A DNA stretch of 64,000 nt from CAZFMJ01 sp964520045 (GCA_964520045.1 CAZFMJ010000001.1:49398-113397), one strand, 5' to 3'. Counted from the stretch's first letter, positions 9,390 to 18,733 are shown. Program-made: numbers and translations. Notes: generated from the letters alone by a model not told the origin.

Positions 9390-10217
9390 ATGAAAAAAAT
9401 TATCGTTTTTATTATTTCTCTGCAAGTTCTAAGCGGCTGCGTGCCGGTGACCGAAGAAATGCTTAAAGACGCGCCCGCGCTTTCTCAGGCCGTAAATCCG
9501 CCTTATGAAGGGCTTGATCCCGGGGGAAAGGAACAGCAGACCCTTCATTTTGCGATAAGCGCGTACGGCCAGCAGAAGGCTTATGATTACGGACTTCTCG
9601 CCGAGAGAAACTATGAGCGGATAATGCATGACACGGGCCTTTATTCCTTCAGGCCTAAGGAACCTTATAAGATAGTGATATATGCCTCCAGGGAAGAATT
9701 CCAGAAAAAAACGCAGCAGCCTGAGTGGTCGGGGGGAGTCACTCTGGGCAATGCCATACTTTTTTATGACTCCGAAGGAGCGGAAACCGTAATGACGCAC
9801 GAAATGTCGCATGTCATATACAATGAATTTATGGCCCGCATTCCGGAGGAGCAAAGATGGATAAACGAGGGATTGGCCGTCTATGAAGAGGTAAAAACCA
9901 TGACTCCTATATACCGTGAAAAATACAATTCAGCCGCCTCCCAGCTTGTAAAGGAAAATCCTCTCCCTTTTTCGCAGATGACCAATCTTGTGCCTGCCAC
10001 CGAACGGGAACGGCTTGTCAATAAATGGTATATGCAGGCCGGAAATGTGGTGCAGTTCATGATTGAGAACGGCGGAAGACTTGGATTTTCCATATTCCTT
10101 ACCCAGCTTAAAAGCGGTTCTACTATTGATTCCGCCATAGCGAATGGATTCCCCGGCTTATGGAATGACGCGGCTTCGCTTGAAAAGGCATGGCTGACGT
10201 ATGTCAGCATGTATTGA
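9390..10217 (+). CDS. Lipoprotein metallopeptidase of the peptidase MA type
   Basis: 275 residues. The N-terminus carries a lipobox (VLSGC, Cys about residue 17). The zinc motif HEMSH (HExxH) is near residue 133, followed by NEGLAVYEE with the downstream Glu ligand, as in gluzincins of the peptidase MA-like family. It is therefore probably an exported, lipid-anchored protease. It starts 2 bases after the preceding gene ends and 7 bases before the copper ATPase, inside the same transcriptional run. The substrate is unknown. Confidence 0.82.
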   Translation: MKKIIVFIISLQVLSGCVPVTEEMLKDAPALSQAVNPPYEGLDPGGKEQQTLHFAISAYGQQKAYDYGLLAERNYERIMHDTGLYSFRPKEPYKIVIYASREEFQKKTQQPEWSGGVTLGNAILFYDSEGAETVMTHEMSHVIYNEFMARIPEEQRWINEGLAVYEEVKTMTPIYREKYNSAASQLVKENPLPFSQMTNLVPATERERLVNKWYMQAGNVVQFMIENGGRLGFSIFLTQLKSGSTIDSAIANGFPGLWNDAASLEKAWLTYVSMY

Positions 10218-10223
10218 CCCGTA

Positions 10224-12434
10224 ATGGAAAATAAGCGTAAAATTGCATTATTTGTGGAAGGAATTCATTGCGCCGCCTGCGTAGCCCGCATAGAAAAAGA
10301 GATTTCATCCCTTGAGGGCGTGGAAAGCGCTTCGGTGCATCTTCCCACCAGCACCGCATTTGTCTCTTATGACCCATCCCGTGTTTCCGAGGACGCCGTA
10401 AAATCCGCCGTAAAATCCGCCGGATACAAAGTGCTGAACGTTTCAGAAAGCGCTGAAAGCGCCTATAGCGCCGCTTCCGCCGGAATGCTGAAGGAATCCT
10501 TCCGGCTGAGCGTTAAATTCTGGTCAGCTTTTGTTCTTTCCCTGCTGATCCTGACCGCGGACTATTTCCAATTTTCAGGATATACCAAGTGGATCCTCGC
10601 CACGGTAATATGGGCATGGTGCGGCTCTCATTTCCATGCTGGAATGATGCGGTCTCTGCGCTCAAAAGCCGCGGATATGAATACTCTTGTGAGCCTCAGC
10701 ACCAGCACGGCTTATTTCTACAGCATCGCGGCGGAATTTCTCCGCGGCAGCATTTACGGGCACAGCCGCTGGGAGGATGTGGCGGTTTTAATCACCTTTA
10801 TAAATCTCGGTAAATGGCTGGAAATACGCTCAAGGCAGTCCTCGGGCAGGTCGATAACAAAGCTTCTTAATATGGCGCCTAAATTTGCGCGGGTTATAGT
10901 CAGCGGCGGCAAAGAAATAATAGTTCCGGTGGCGGAAATAAAATCTGGAGATATCCTTTCTGTAAGGCCGGGAGAGCAGGTTCCCGTGGACGGCATAATA
11001 GAAAAGGGGTTTTCATCTTTGGACGAATCCCTGCTTACCGGCGAAAGCGTGCCGGTCGACAAGGAGCCGTCCAATGCCGTATACGGGGGAACCCTGAATA
11101 AGACGGGGGCGCTGGAGATAAAAGCGGTTCAGGTAGGCGCGGAGATGGCTCTCAGCAGGATAGTTAGGGCCGTGCACGAAAGCCAGTCAACTAAGCCTCA
11201 TATTCAGCGGATGGCCGACAAAACGGCGTATTATTTTGTGCCGGCGGTTTTTATATTGGCGGTGTCCGCGGGAGTAGTTTGGGCATGGTTCGGGCCTGCG
11301 CCTAAAATCCAATTTTCCATAGCGGTGTTCATTTCCGTGCTTGCGGTGGCCTGTCCGTGCGCTCTCGGTCTTGCCGTGCCCATGGCGCTTGTAGTCGGTA
11401 TCGACAGGGGGGCAGGGCTGGGCGTGCTCATAAGAAACGCGGAAATAATGGAAAAGGCCGGTTCGGTTGACACTGTGATTCTGGATAAGACCGGAACCCT
11501 TACCGAAGGCAAGCCGCGCGTAAGCGGGATCTACCCCGCCGGCGCGGATGCGGAACTTCTGCTGAGATGCGCTCTCGCGGTTGAGGAAAAATCTCCGCAT
11601 CCCTTCGCCGAAGCTGTGACGCGGATGGCAAAGGAAAGGAATGTCACGCCTCCGGCCATAGAGCATCTTGTGTTTTTTCCGGGCAGGGGAATAAAGGCCG
11701 AATCCCGGGAAGGAACGATACGGGCAGGCAGTATGACATGGCTTAAGGAGGAAGGGATAGAGGCTCCGCAAGAGGCAGGGACGCAGGAAGGCTCCGTTAT
11801 AAACGTTTCGCTTAAGCGCCAATGGCTTGGTTATTTCACGGTTTCCGATACGATCAAGCCTTCCGCCCTGCACATGGCGGCCGAGCTGGAAAAAATGGGA
11901 ATAGAGCCCATTCTTGTCTCAGGCGATAAAAAACAGCCGGTGGAAAGCATCGCAGTTCAGGCGGGCATAAAGCAGTATCATTATGAAATAATGCCTGAGG
12001 AAAAGGCGAAAATAGTGGGCAGACTGCAGTCCAGGGGCAGAAAAGTCGCTTTTGTGGGAGACGGGTTCAACGACGCGCCGGCTATTTCAAAAGCGGATGT
12101 GGGAATGGCTTTTAATTCAGGCACGGATATAGCCGCCGAATCCGCGGATATAATTTTGATGCGAAATGATATGAGGGCGGTGATGGATGCGATAGGTTTA
12201 AGCCGCGCCATGCAGAGGGTTATAAAAGAAAATCTTTTTTGGGCCTTCATATATAATATCCTGCTCATTCCTCTGGCGGCGGGGGCGTTTTATCCGCTGT
12301 GGGGAGTTATGCTTCCGCCTTATGCGGCGGGGGCGGCGATGGCCGTAAGTTCCGTATCGGTGGTGTGGAATTCCCTAAAGCTGAGAAGATGGGGACAGCT
12401 AGACCGCTGGACGGCTGGACAGCGAGGCGGCTAG
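10224..12434 (+). CDS. copA: Copper-translocating P1B-type ATPase
   Basis: 736 residues. Order: a heavy-metal-associated domain with GIHCAACV (residues 9-16), membrane helices, an actuator domain (LLTGES), the CPC metal-binding motif in VACPCALG (about 377), the phosphorylation motif DKTGT (about 421), the SPHPFAE motif and the GDGFNDAPA hinge (about 612). CPC plus one CxxC domain points to Cu(I) export. The final 13 or so residues (GQLDRWTAGQRGG) are translated from an R8 repeat and are not family sequence. Which metal is moved was not tested. Confidence 0.93.
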   Translation: MENKRKIALFVEGIHCAACVARIEKEISSLEGVESASVHLPTSTAFVSYDPSRVSEDAVKSAVKSAGYKVLNVSESAESAYSAASAGMLKESFRLSVKFWSAFVLSLLILTADYFQFSGYTKWILATVIWAWCGSHFHAGMMRSLRSKAADMNTLVSLSTSTAYFYSIAAEFLRGSIYGHSRWEDVAVLITFINLGKWLEIRSRQSSGRSITKLLNMAPKFARVIVSGGKEIIVPVAEIKSGDILSVRPGEQVPVDGIIEKGFSSLDESLLTGESVPVDKEPSNAVYGGTLNKTGALEIKAVQVGAEMALSRIVRAVHESQSTKPHIQRMADKTAYYFVPAVFILAVSAGVVWAWFGPAPKIQFSIAVFISVLAVACPCALGLAVPMALVVGIDRGAGLGVLIRNAEIMEKAGSVDTVILDKTGTLTEGKPRVSGIYPAGADAELLLRCALAVEEKSPHPFAEAVTRMAKERNVTPPAIEHLVFFPGRGIKAESREGTIRAGSMTWLKEEGIEAPQEAGTQEGSVINVSLKRQWLGYFTVSDTIKPSALHMAAELEKMGIEPILVSGDKKQPVESIAVQAGIKQYHYEIMPEEKAKIVGRLQSRGRKVAFVGDGFNDAPAISKADVGMAFNSGTDIAAESADIILMRNDMRAVMDAIGLSRAMQRVIKENLFWAFIYNILLIPLAAGAFYPLWGVMLPPYAAGAAMAVSSVSVVWNSLKLRRWGQLDRWTAGQRGG

Positions 12435-12440
12435 GCAGCT
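12393..12440. repeat. R8 repeat forming the 3' end of copA
   Basis: GGACAGCTAGACCGCTGG, ACGGCTGGACAGC and GGCGGCTAGGCAGCTG are R8-type units like those at 1243-1390 and 17330-17400. They supply the last codons and the stop of copA, so the original stop was probably replaced by repeat sequence. Confidence 0.6.
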
Positions 12441-12485
12441 GATGACTTCTTAATGCCAGCTACCTTCTTACGAGGAGAGGAATTT

Positions 12486-12884
12486 ATGAAAAAAAACATT
12501 ACGGGGTTCGGATATAGTTTGCAGCATGCGGAATCAGCCAAGGAAATAAGGCTTCCTGAAATAGAAGGATGGGAAAACCAGTATAAAAGAAATTATGAAA
12601 TAAAAATAATCCATCCGGAATTCACTTCGGTATGCCCGAAAAGCGGTCTGCCTGATTTCGGAATAATAACGGTGGACTATGTTCCTAATAAACTCTGCCT
12701 TGAGCTTAAATCCTTCAAGTATTATCTTCTGGCTTACCGGAACGCCGGAATTTTCATGGAAAATTCCGTAAATAAAATACTCGACGATATCGTAAAAGCA
12801 GTAAAACCCAAAAAGGCCGTCGTGACCGGAGAATTCACCCCCAGAGGCGGAATGAAATCTATAATCACCGCAAGATATCCGTAA
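12486..12884 (+). CDS. queF: NADPH-dependent preQ0 reductase QueF (short, YkvM type)
   Basis: 132 residues. It reduces 7-cyano-7-deazaguanine to preQ1 in queuosine synthesis. The catalytic Cys lies in TSVCPKSGLPDFG (about 48). The QueF signature ELKSFKYYLLAYRN (about 75) and the acidic/His-poor C-terminus match the monomodular class. The ATG at 12486 is preferred over an upstream ATG because a GAGGAGAGG sits 5-6 bases before it and the family starts here. No other queuosine gene is in the window. Confidence 0.93.
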   Translation: MKKNITGFGYSLQHAESAKEIRLPEIEGWENQYKRNYEIKIIHPEFTSVCPKSGLPDFGIITVDYVPNKLCLELKSFKYYLLAYRNAGIFMENSVNKILDDIVKAVKPKKAVVTGEFTPRGGMKSIITARYP

Positions 12885-13008
12885 TAAATCAGGCTGGTTA
12901 GACCGACTGTGAAAATGATTTAGAACGGGAATTTTATATCCGTATGATGTGCAAATTCGGCTGGACATGGTGAACTGGAGTTAAAGTAAAACCATGCTCG
13001 ATAAAGAA

Positions 13009-13037
13009 GTCCAAACCATTCAGGATATGGTTTAGAC
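13009..13037. promoter_or_regulatory. Inverted repeat upstream of the RhuM-Fic gene (candidate operator)
   Basis: GTCCAAACCAT and ATGGTTTAGAC form an imperfect inverted repeat around a 7-base centre, ending 32 bases before the start codon. Toxin-type genes are often autoregulated at such sites. This is inference; no promoter boxes are clear. Confidence 0.35.
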
Positions 13038-13069
13038 CGTTCAATGATGGGAAATTCGGAGAGCGTGTT

Positions 13070-14062
13070 ATGACAGAAAATATGTCTCTGCCTTCTGGTG
13101 AAATAGTTCTCTACAAAAGCGCGGACAACAAAGTCCAGATGGAGGTGCAGCTGGAGCGCGAAACTGTTTGGATTACTCAAACACAAATAGCTGCTTTATT
13201 CAAAACGGATAGAAGTGTTATAACTAAGCATATCGGCAATGTTTTTAGAACAAAGGAATTGGAAGAAAAAAGCAATGTGCAAAAAATACACATTGCTTCC
13301 TCGGATAAACCTGTAAAGTATTACAGCTTGGATGTCGTCATTTCTGTGGGATACCGAGTCAATTCCAGTAGGGCTACACAGTTCCGTATTTGGGCCACAA
13401 ATGTGCTTAAACAGCACCTGGTTGAAGGCTACAGCTTTAATGAAAAGCTATTGCAAGCGCATCGCAGGAAACTGCAAAACCTCAGTAAAGCATTGGAACT
13501 GATTAAATATGTAAAAGCTGAAAAACCCCTTGCCTATAACGAAGCTATGGGCTTGCTGGATGTTGTGGGCGACTATGCCTATGCGCTTGGTCTGTTGGAT
13601 GATTTTGATAAAAGAAAACTGCGGCTAAACGGTCTTTCGTCCGGTGGAAAATTCAAGTTGACTTACAGTATGGCCAAAAAAGCTGTAGCTAAGTTAAAAG
13701 ACGGAATGAAAGCGCATGGATTTTTCGGTCAGGAAAAAGACGATTCCTTCAAAAGCTCCATCACATCTGTCTATCAGACTTTTGACCGTAAAGAATTATA
13801 TCCGAGCATTGAGGAAAAGGCGGCCAATCTGCTTTATTTTATAATTAAAAACCATTCATTTGTTGACGGCAATAAACGTATAGCCGCCTCAATATTTCTG
13901 TGGTTTTTGGAAAAGAACGGTATTTTATACAAAGCCGACGGCACAAAACGTGTGGCTGATAATGCGTTGGTGGCGCTGACGCTAATGATAGCGGAAAGCA
14001 ATCCGTCTGATCGTGAGATCATGACGACGCTGGTTGTGAACCTCATAAATAAGAATAATTAA
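13070..14062 (+). CDS. RhuM-family N-terminus fused to a Fic/Doc domain
   Basis: 330 residues. Residues 1-110 match the RhuM virulence-protein family (SGEIVLYK, VWITQTQIAALF, then KYYSLDVVISVGYRV), probably a DNA- or nucleic-acid-binding segment. The C-terminal third is Fic/Doc, with the signature HSFVDGNKR near residue 262; the Fic His and the GNKR anion-binding loop are intact. Fic proteins AMPylate or phosphorylate targets (Doc phosphorylates EF-Tu). No antitoxin gene is adjacent. The codon style and isolated position suggest a mobile accessory gene. A GGAGAG lies about 7 bases before the ATG. Confidence 0.85.
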   Translation: MTENMSLPSGEIVLYKSADNKVQMEVQLERETVWITQTQIAALFKTDRSVITKHIGNVFRTKELEEKSNVQKIHIASSDKPVKYYSLDVVISVGYRVNSSRATQFRIWATNVLKQHLVEGYSFNEKLLQAHRRKLQNLSKALELIKYVKAEKPLAYNEAMGLLDVVGDYAYALGLLDDFDKRKLRLNGLSSGGKFKLTYSMAKKAVAKLKDGMKAHGFFGQEKDDSFKSSITSVYQTFDRKELYPSIEEKAANLLYFIIKNHSFVDGNKRIAASIFLWFLEKNGILYKADGTKRVADNALVALTLMIAESNPSDREIMTTLVVNLINKNN

Positions 14063-14200
14063 CATATGTCCTGAGTTCGGGGGGACGCGAAATTTTTAGC
14101 AGAAGGGATGAGAATGGGGGTAGAAGTAAGTAATAAGGGGTAAGGCGTAATCCAGTTTATAAAATGCATGGGCAGAATCTGTATGGAGGCTGAAAACATT
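14063..14200. other. Spacer without a recognised gene
   Basis: A purine-rich spacer with degenerate GGTAGAAG/GGTAAGG fragments reminiscent of R1. No promoter or terminator that I can defend. Confidence 0.4.
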
Positions 14201-16327
14201 ATGAAAAGAACGGTATGTCAGGCATTGATTTTGAATTTGGCGTTGTGCCCGTTAATTTTTACGCAAAATACGGCGACTGCGGACGACGATCCGTATCTTT
14301 GGCTTGAGGAAATAAGCGGAGACAAGGCGCTCGACTGGGCGCGCGGGAAAAATAAAATATCGCTTGATGAACTGCAATCCGACAAACGCTATAAACAATT
14401 TTTTAAAAAAGCCCAGGATTTATTGAATGACAAGGAGAGAATACCATACGGCGGTCTTACCAATAACTATGTGTATAATTTTTGGCAGGATGAAAAACAT
14501 GTGAAGGGTATATGGCGCAAAACCGGCCTTGAGGAGTACACAGGAAAAGCTCCAAAATGGGATATTTTGCTTGATTTGGATGAGCTTTCGGCAAAGGAAA
14601 ATGAAAGCTGGGTTTGGAAAGGGGCTAATTGTCTTTCTCCGGAAGAAAAGTACTGTCTTGTCATGCTGTCAAAAGGCGGCAAGGACGCTTCCGTGATCCG
14701 TGAATTTGACGCTGAAAGCAAAAAATTTGCGGAAGGCGGATTTTATATTGAGGAAAGCAAAAGCCATGCGGTGTGGTTTGACGAAAACACACTGCTGGTA
14801 GGATATGCGGTCGGCAAAGAATCACAGACTGAATCCGGGTACGCAAGAATAATCAAAAAATGGAAAAGGGGAACCGATATCGCCGGCGCGGAGACTATTT
14901 ATTCCGCGGAAAAAACCGACATGGCCGTATCGCCGATATGTTCAGTCAGGCCGGAGGGGAAATATACCGCGATAGAGCGCCGAATCAATTTTTTCGAAGC
15001 CGAATACCGGCTTGTAACGGATGAGGGGAAGCTGATTAAGATTCCGATCCCGGCGGATGCGCAATTGCGTGATTTTTTCAAAGGCCGCATATTGGCCACA
15101 ATCAGAAAAGACTGGAACACCGGCCGGACGATTTATCCGCAGGGCAGTCTTATAGCTTTCAATTTAACCGGCATTCAATCCCGGGATATTGAAGAAAACG
15201 TGAAACTTCTGTTTGAACCGGACGATAAAACTACAATCGACGGCGTCGCAACGGTAAAAGATTTTGCCGCGGTTTCACTGCTTGAAAACATAAAAGGCCG
15301 TATTCTCCGGCTTGAATACAATGAGACGGCGGATTTGTGGCAAAAGCGCAGCATCGCAGTCCCTGACAACGGCGCTGTCGATTTAATATCAGGAGACAGT
15401 TTCGGGGACAAATTTATGTTTTTGTACCAGGATTTTTTGACTCCGCCGAGTCTTTATCTTGCGGATTCAAAAGACGCGCCGCGCGTCATAAAAACGCTTC
15501 CTAAAAAATTCGATTCAAAGGGGTATTCGACGGCGCAAAAATGGGCGGTGAGCAAAGACGGGACAAAAATTCCCTATTTTATTATTTATCCTTCAGGAAT
15601 GGGGCATGACGCCAAAAATCCCACGCTGCTGTACGGTTACGGCGGCTTTGAAATGTCTAATTCGCCCTTCTATTCGGCCATGGTGGGGAATCTATGGCTG
15701 AAGCAGGGCGGAGTTTTTGTCGTCGCCAACATAAGGGGAGGAGGAGAATTCGGACCCAAATGGCATCAGGCCGCGCTAAAACAAAACCGGCAGAAGGCTT
15801 TTGACGATTTTATCGCGGTCGCTGAAAATCTGATATCAGAAAAAATAACCTCGCCGGCGTATCTTGCTATAAGAGGCGGAAGCAACGGAGGATTGCTGGT
15901 GGGCGCGGCGTTTACTCAACGACCGGACTTGTTCAAAGCTGTATTATGCGAAGTTCCCCTTTTTGACATGCTCAGATATACGAAACTTCTCGCAGGGCCG
16001 AGCTGGCGCGCGGAATACGGGGACCCTGATTCGCCGGAGATGCGTCCGGCCATAGCGGCATATTCGCCGTACCAGAACATAAAAAAGGGAACAAATTATC
16101 CGACCGTATTTTTTCTTACATCCTCAAAGGACGACCGCGTACATCCCGGCCATGCCCGCAAAGCCGCGGCCAAGCTTATGGATATGGGGCAGAAAATATA
16201 TTATTACGAAAATATCGAAGGAGGGCACGGCGCCGGAGCCGATAACTCGGAGAAGGCTAAATTCATCGCCTTGGAATATATATTCGCGCTTCGCCAGTTG
16301 TTTCCCCCGCTCAAGTCACCAGATTAG
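14201..16327 (+). CDS. Prolyl oligopeptidase family (S9) serine peptidase, exported
   Basis: 708 residues from the ATG at 14201, chosen because GGAGG at 14185-14189 precedes it and the resulting N-terminus (MKRTVCQALILNLALC) is a good signal peptide. An N-terminal seven-blade propeller (PYLWLEEISGDKALDW onset is typical) is followed by the alpha/beta hydrolase domain. The nucleophile is in RGGSNGGLLVG, the Asp in SSKDDRVHPGHA and the His in EGGHGAGA, so the triad is complete. It should cleave proline-containing peptides in the periplasm. It is monocistronic. Confidence 0.92.
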   Translation: MKRTVCQALILNLALCPLIFTQNTATADDDPYLWLEEISGDKALDWARGKNKISLDELQSDKRYKQFFKKAQDLLNDKERIPYGGLTNNYVYNFWQDEKHVKGIWRKTGLEEYTGKAPKWDILLDLDELSAKENESWVWKGANCLSPEEKYCLVMLSKGGKDASVIREFDAESKKFAEGGFYIEESKSHAVWFDENTLLVGYAVGKESQTESGYARIIKKWKRGTDIAGAETIYSAEKTDMAVSPICSVRPEGKYTAIERRINFFEAEYRLVTDEGKLIKIPIPADAQLRDFFKGRILATIRKDWNTGRTIYPQGSLIAFNLTGIQSRDIEENVKLLFEPDDKTTIDGVATVKDFAAVSLLENIKGRILRLEYNETADLWQKRSIAVPDNGAVDLISGDSFGDKFMFLYQDFLTPPSLYLADSKDAPRVIKTLPKKFDSKGYSTAQKWAVSKDGTKIPYFIIYPSGMGHDAKNPTLLYGYGGFEMSNSPFYSAMVGNLWLKQGGVFVVANIRGGGEFGPKWHQAALKQNRQKAFDDFIAVAENLISEKITSPAYLAIRGGSNGGLLVGAAFTQRPDLFKAVLCEVPLFDMLRYTKLLAGPSWRAEYGDPDSPEMRPAIAAYSPYQNIKKGTNYPTVFFLTSSKDDRVHPGHARKAAAKLMDMGQKIYYYENIEGGHGAGADNSEKAKFIALEYIFALRQLFPPLKSPD

Positions 16328-16403
16328 CAACTGGAGACTGCAGAATTCTTGGGAGACAATGACCGGCGGTAGATGGGGGAAGAATGATGGGGAGATATAA
16401 TTT

Positions 16404-16784
16404 TTGTCTAAAAATATGAAGAGAAAATTATTGTTTTTGCTGTTTACCGGCGAGCAATGCAGGATAAATCATGCGTTTATGTACGCGATAGACCTGCATA
16501 AAAAGGGATATGATGTAAAAATAATAATCGAGGGCTCTGCCACGCAGTGTTTGGGCCGTTTGGCGGAAGGGGGGAAATTCCCCGAGCTGTTCCGCGAGGC
16601 TCATGACCTCGGGCTTATTGCCGGCGCGTGCAAAACCGCATCCGGCGGATGTTCGACGAGCGATAAAAACAGGAACGTGGCGGATATCGCGGCGGAGCGC
16701 AGGGTTAAAATGCTTTCGGATATGAACGGCCACGCAGGAATTGAATCCTTTGTAAAAGAAGGTTACGAAGCGCTTGTGTTTTAA
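16404..16784 (+). CDS. DsrE-like small protein
   Basis: 126 residues with a TTG start at 16404, placed 9 bases after GGGGAG. An in-frame ATG at 16416 is possible but too far from that site. The Rossmann-like pattern fits DsrE/DsrF-type sulfur-relay proteins: LLFLLFTGEQCRINHAFMYA, then a hydrophobic VKIIIEG strand, then LGLIAGACKTASGGCS. Several Cys (about 18, 48, 75, 82) could carry persulfide. No sulfur gene lies nearby. The 3' end overlaps the convergent gene at 16781 by 4 bases. Confidence 0.65.
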   Translation: MSKNMKRKLLFLLFTGEQCRINHAFMYAIDLHKKGYDVKIIIEGSATQCLGRLAEGGKFPELFREAHDLGLIAGACKTASGGCSTSDKNRNVADIAAERRVKMLSDMNGHAGIESFVKEGYEALVF

Positions 16785-17251
16785 TTAAAATTGTTGAAAT
16801 AGACGCGGATGCCTATCCCTCCGTTCCATCCAAGGCCTGAGTCCGGTGAAACTATGAACATAGGGGCAAGTTCAAGGAAAATTTCAACCGGATTTCTTGG
16901 GAACCAATAAGCCGCGCCCGCGACCGTTCTTATCGCAAATTCCGAGTCATGATGATTGTTGTCTAATCCTCCGCCCAAACCGAGATAGCCCGCCAGTTTT
17001 CCTTCAGAGGGCTGGGGCAGAGCTCCCCATCCGTGCCATAAATAATCGGCGTTAAATTCAAAATCATCGCTGAATCCAAGGGTAAAATCAAATGCGTGCG
17101 TACCGTCGATCCAGTATTTTCCGGTAAGACCGGTAGGGTCTCCCGCCACTATGCCCAGACCGAATTTGCCCTCTTCCTGCGCCTGAACCTGTTTGGCGCA
17201 GATCATGGTTACAGCAAGAACTGCCGATAAGATAATCCCGTTTTTTTTCAT
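16781..17251 (-). CDS. Small outer-membrane barrel-like protein
   Basis: 156 residues with a signal peptide ending at VQAQ (about 25) and a perfect AAGGAG seven bases before the ATG. The mature part is Gly/aromatic-rich with alternating strands (GLGIVAGDPTGLTGKYW, GYLGLGGGLD, NGGIGIRVYF), resembling small eight-strand barrels of the type seen in DUF3996-like proteins. It has no catalytic motif. The C-terminal end ...RVYFNNFN puts an aromatic close to the terminus. It is convergent with the DsrE-like gene and its function is unknown. Confidence 0.7.
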   Translation of the reverse strand: MKKNGIILSAVLAVTMICAKQVQAQEEGKFGLGIVAGDPTGLTGKYWIDGTHAFDFTLGFSDDFEFNADYLWHGWGALPQPSEGKLAGYLGLGGGLDNNHHDSEFAIRTVAGAAYWFPRNPVEIFLELAPMFIVSPDSGLGWNGGIGIRVYFNNFN

Positions 17252-17329
17252 ATGTTCTCCTTTTGCAGAAGTAAGACCAGTTTCCAGCGTCCTAAGTCAG
17301 ACAAGAAAAGGTCCCCAGTTGCCGGTAAC

Positions 17330-17400
17330 CCATGTCCCCAGCTGCCAAGCCCGTCCAGCAGTTTCGCTGTTTGGCTGTCCAGCTGCCTAGCCGTCTCCCT
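17330..17400. repeat. R8 array
   Basis: Units CCCGTCCAGCAG, GCTGTCCAGCTG and CCTAGCCGTCTCC belong to the R8 family. They reach the last codons of the flavoprotein gene on the minus strand (stop at 17387-17389). Confidence 0.55.
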
Positions 17401-18733
17401 TCTTGATAATTCCGTCCGCGGCCAGAAAACCGGTGGCGGCCGCGCCTACTATGCCTCTGGAATAGCCGGAAGCGTCTCCGGCGAAATATATCCCTTTCAC
17501 GGAGCTTTCAAGCCGCTCGTTCGTTTTTATTTTAATGCCGTGAAATTTTATTTCGGGCGCGTATAAAAGGGTATGGTCGGCGGCTATTCCCGGCACAAGC
17601 CTTTCAAGCCTGTCCAAACCCTCCATGAGCCCGGACACGAATCTGTAGCCCAGGGCCATGCCTATGTCTCCGGGCGTCACGTCCGTAAGAGTGGGAGTTA
17701 TATAGCTTCTGGAAATTCTTTCGGGATTGCTCCGCCTTTTGGCGCGCAGATCCCCTAAACGCTGTATTATCGGTTTTCCGCCGCCCGTGAAAGTGACCTC
17801 CTCGGCCACTTTTATTCCGTAGGTGTTGGCGTTCTTTACCGGCGCGGTTAGCTGCCATTTTATTAGAAACGCAAAATTCGTATTCGGGCTTTTTATATTT
17901 TTCTGCGAGTGGCCGTTTACAAGGTTATAGGTGGGGTAATCTTCTTTCGTAACAAAACCGCGCGGACAGACGCAGAAAGTCCTGACAAGGTCGTCGTTGC
18001 TTAAGCGCATCCTGGCTTTGAAATCCCAGTTTACCGAGCAGACATATTCCATTATCGAATCGGGCACTTCCACCCGCACTCCGATGTCTATGGGATTGTA
18101 GCTGTAGTCTATCTTAAGTTTTTTAGCGAACGCCTCTATCTGGTCGGCTCCGCCTCTGCCGAGCGCTATTATAAGCCTGTCGTATTTGTGCTCGCCCTTA
18201 TCCGTTTTTACCGCTGAAACTCCTATGTCCAGGACTTCTTCGTGGATTATTTTTACCCTGTTCGAAAATCCCTTGACCACTTCGCCGATGACGGCCGGAA
18301 GCTTGTCGCTTCCCACGTGGGTTTGCTTTGACCCTATGTACTGAATGCCGTTTTGGGCGGCTTTTGTTTCCAGCATTCTTTCTTCCGACGTTTTGCGCGG
18401 AGCCGTTACGGCGCCGTATGTTGAAAAAAGTTTTTCCGCTTCGTCTATATATTCCTGCGTTTTTGCCCGGCCTATAAGCTCGGGCAGATTAGTGCCTATT
18501 ATCGTGGAATACAAAAGTTTTCCGTCGCTGAAAAGTCCGGCTCCGCCTATTCCCGAGGCGATATTGCAGGGTTTGCAGTTCAGGCATTTTCCGCCGGATT
18601 TAACCGCGCATTTTCTGCTCTTTATCGCGCGTCCTTTTTCAATAAGAAGTATTTCGAAGTTTTTTCCGGACTGCGCAAGCTTATAGGCGGACGCAAGTCC
18701 CGCCGAGCCCGCCCCGATGATTATCACTTTCAT
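17387..18733 (-). CDS. FAD-dependent dehydrogenase of the COG2509 type
   Basis: 448 residues. The dinucleotide-binding motif IIIGAGSAGLASAYKLA opens the protein. A Cys-rich stretch (KCAVKSGGKCLNCKPC, about residue 38) follows, then GIGGAGLFSDGKL. The C-terminal FAD closure is YFAGDASGYSRGIVGAAATG. This is the layout of uncharacterised FAD-dependent dehydrogenases (COG2509); the substrate is not known for the family. The gene is alone on this strand between repeat spacers. Confidence 0.85.
   Translation of the reverse strand: MKVIIIGAGSAGLASAYKLAQSGKNFEILLIEKGRAIKSRKCAVKSGGKCLNCKPCNIASGIGGAGLFSDGKLLYSTIIGTNLPELIGRAKTQEYIDEAEKLFSTYGAVTAPRKTSEERMLETKAAQNGIQYIGSKQTHVGSDKLPAVIGEVVKGFSNRVKIIHEEVLDIGVSAVKTDKGEHKYDRLIIALGRGGADQIEAFAKKLKIDYSYNPIDIGVRVEVPDSIMEYVCSVNWDFKARMRLSNDDLVRTFCVCPRGFVTKEDYPTYNLVNGHSQKNIKSPNTNFAFLIKWQLTAPVKNANTYGIKVAEEVTFTGGGKPIIQRLGDLRAKRRSNPERISRSYITPTLTDVTPGDIGMALGYRFVSGLMEGLDRLERLVPGIAADHTLLYAPEIKFHGIKIKTNERLESSVKGIYFAGDASGYSRGIVGAAATGFLAADGIIKKGDG

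Noticed and set aside
11187..11873. 228-codon minus-strand frame within copA
   Set aside because: Antisense shadow; no motif and no ribosome-binding site.
12440..12485. preQ1 riboswitch before queF
   Set aside because: No pseudoknot-compatible hairpin with an A-rich tail is visible; the leader is mostly the R8 end plus the ribosome-binding site.
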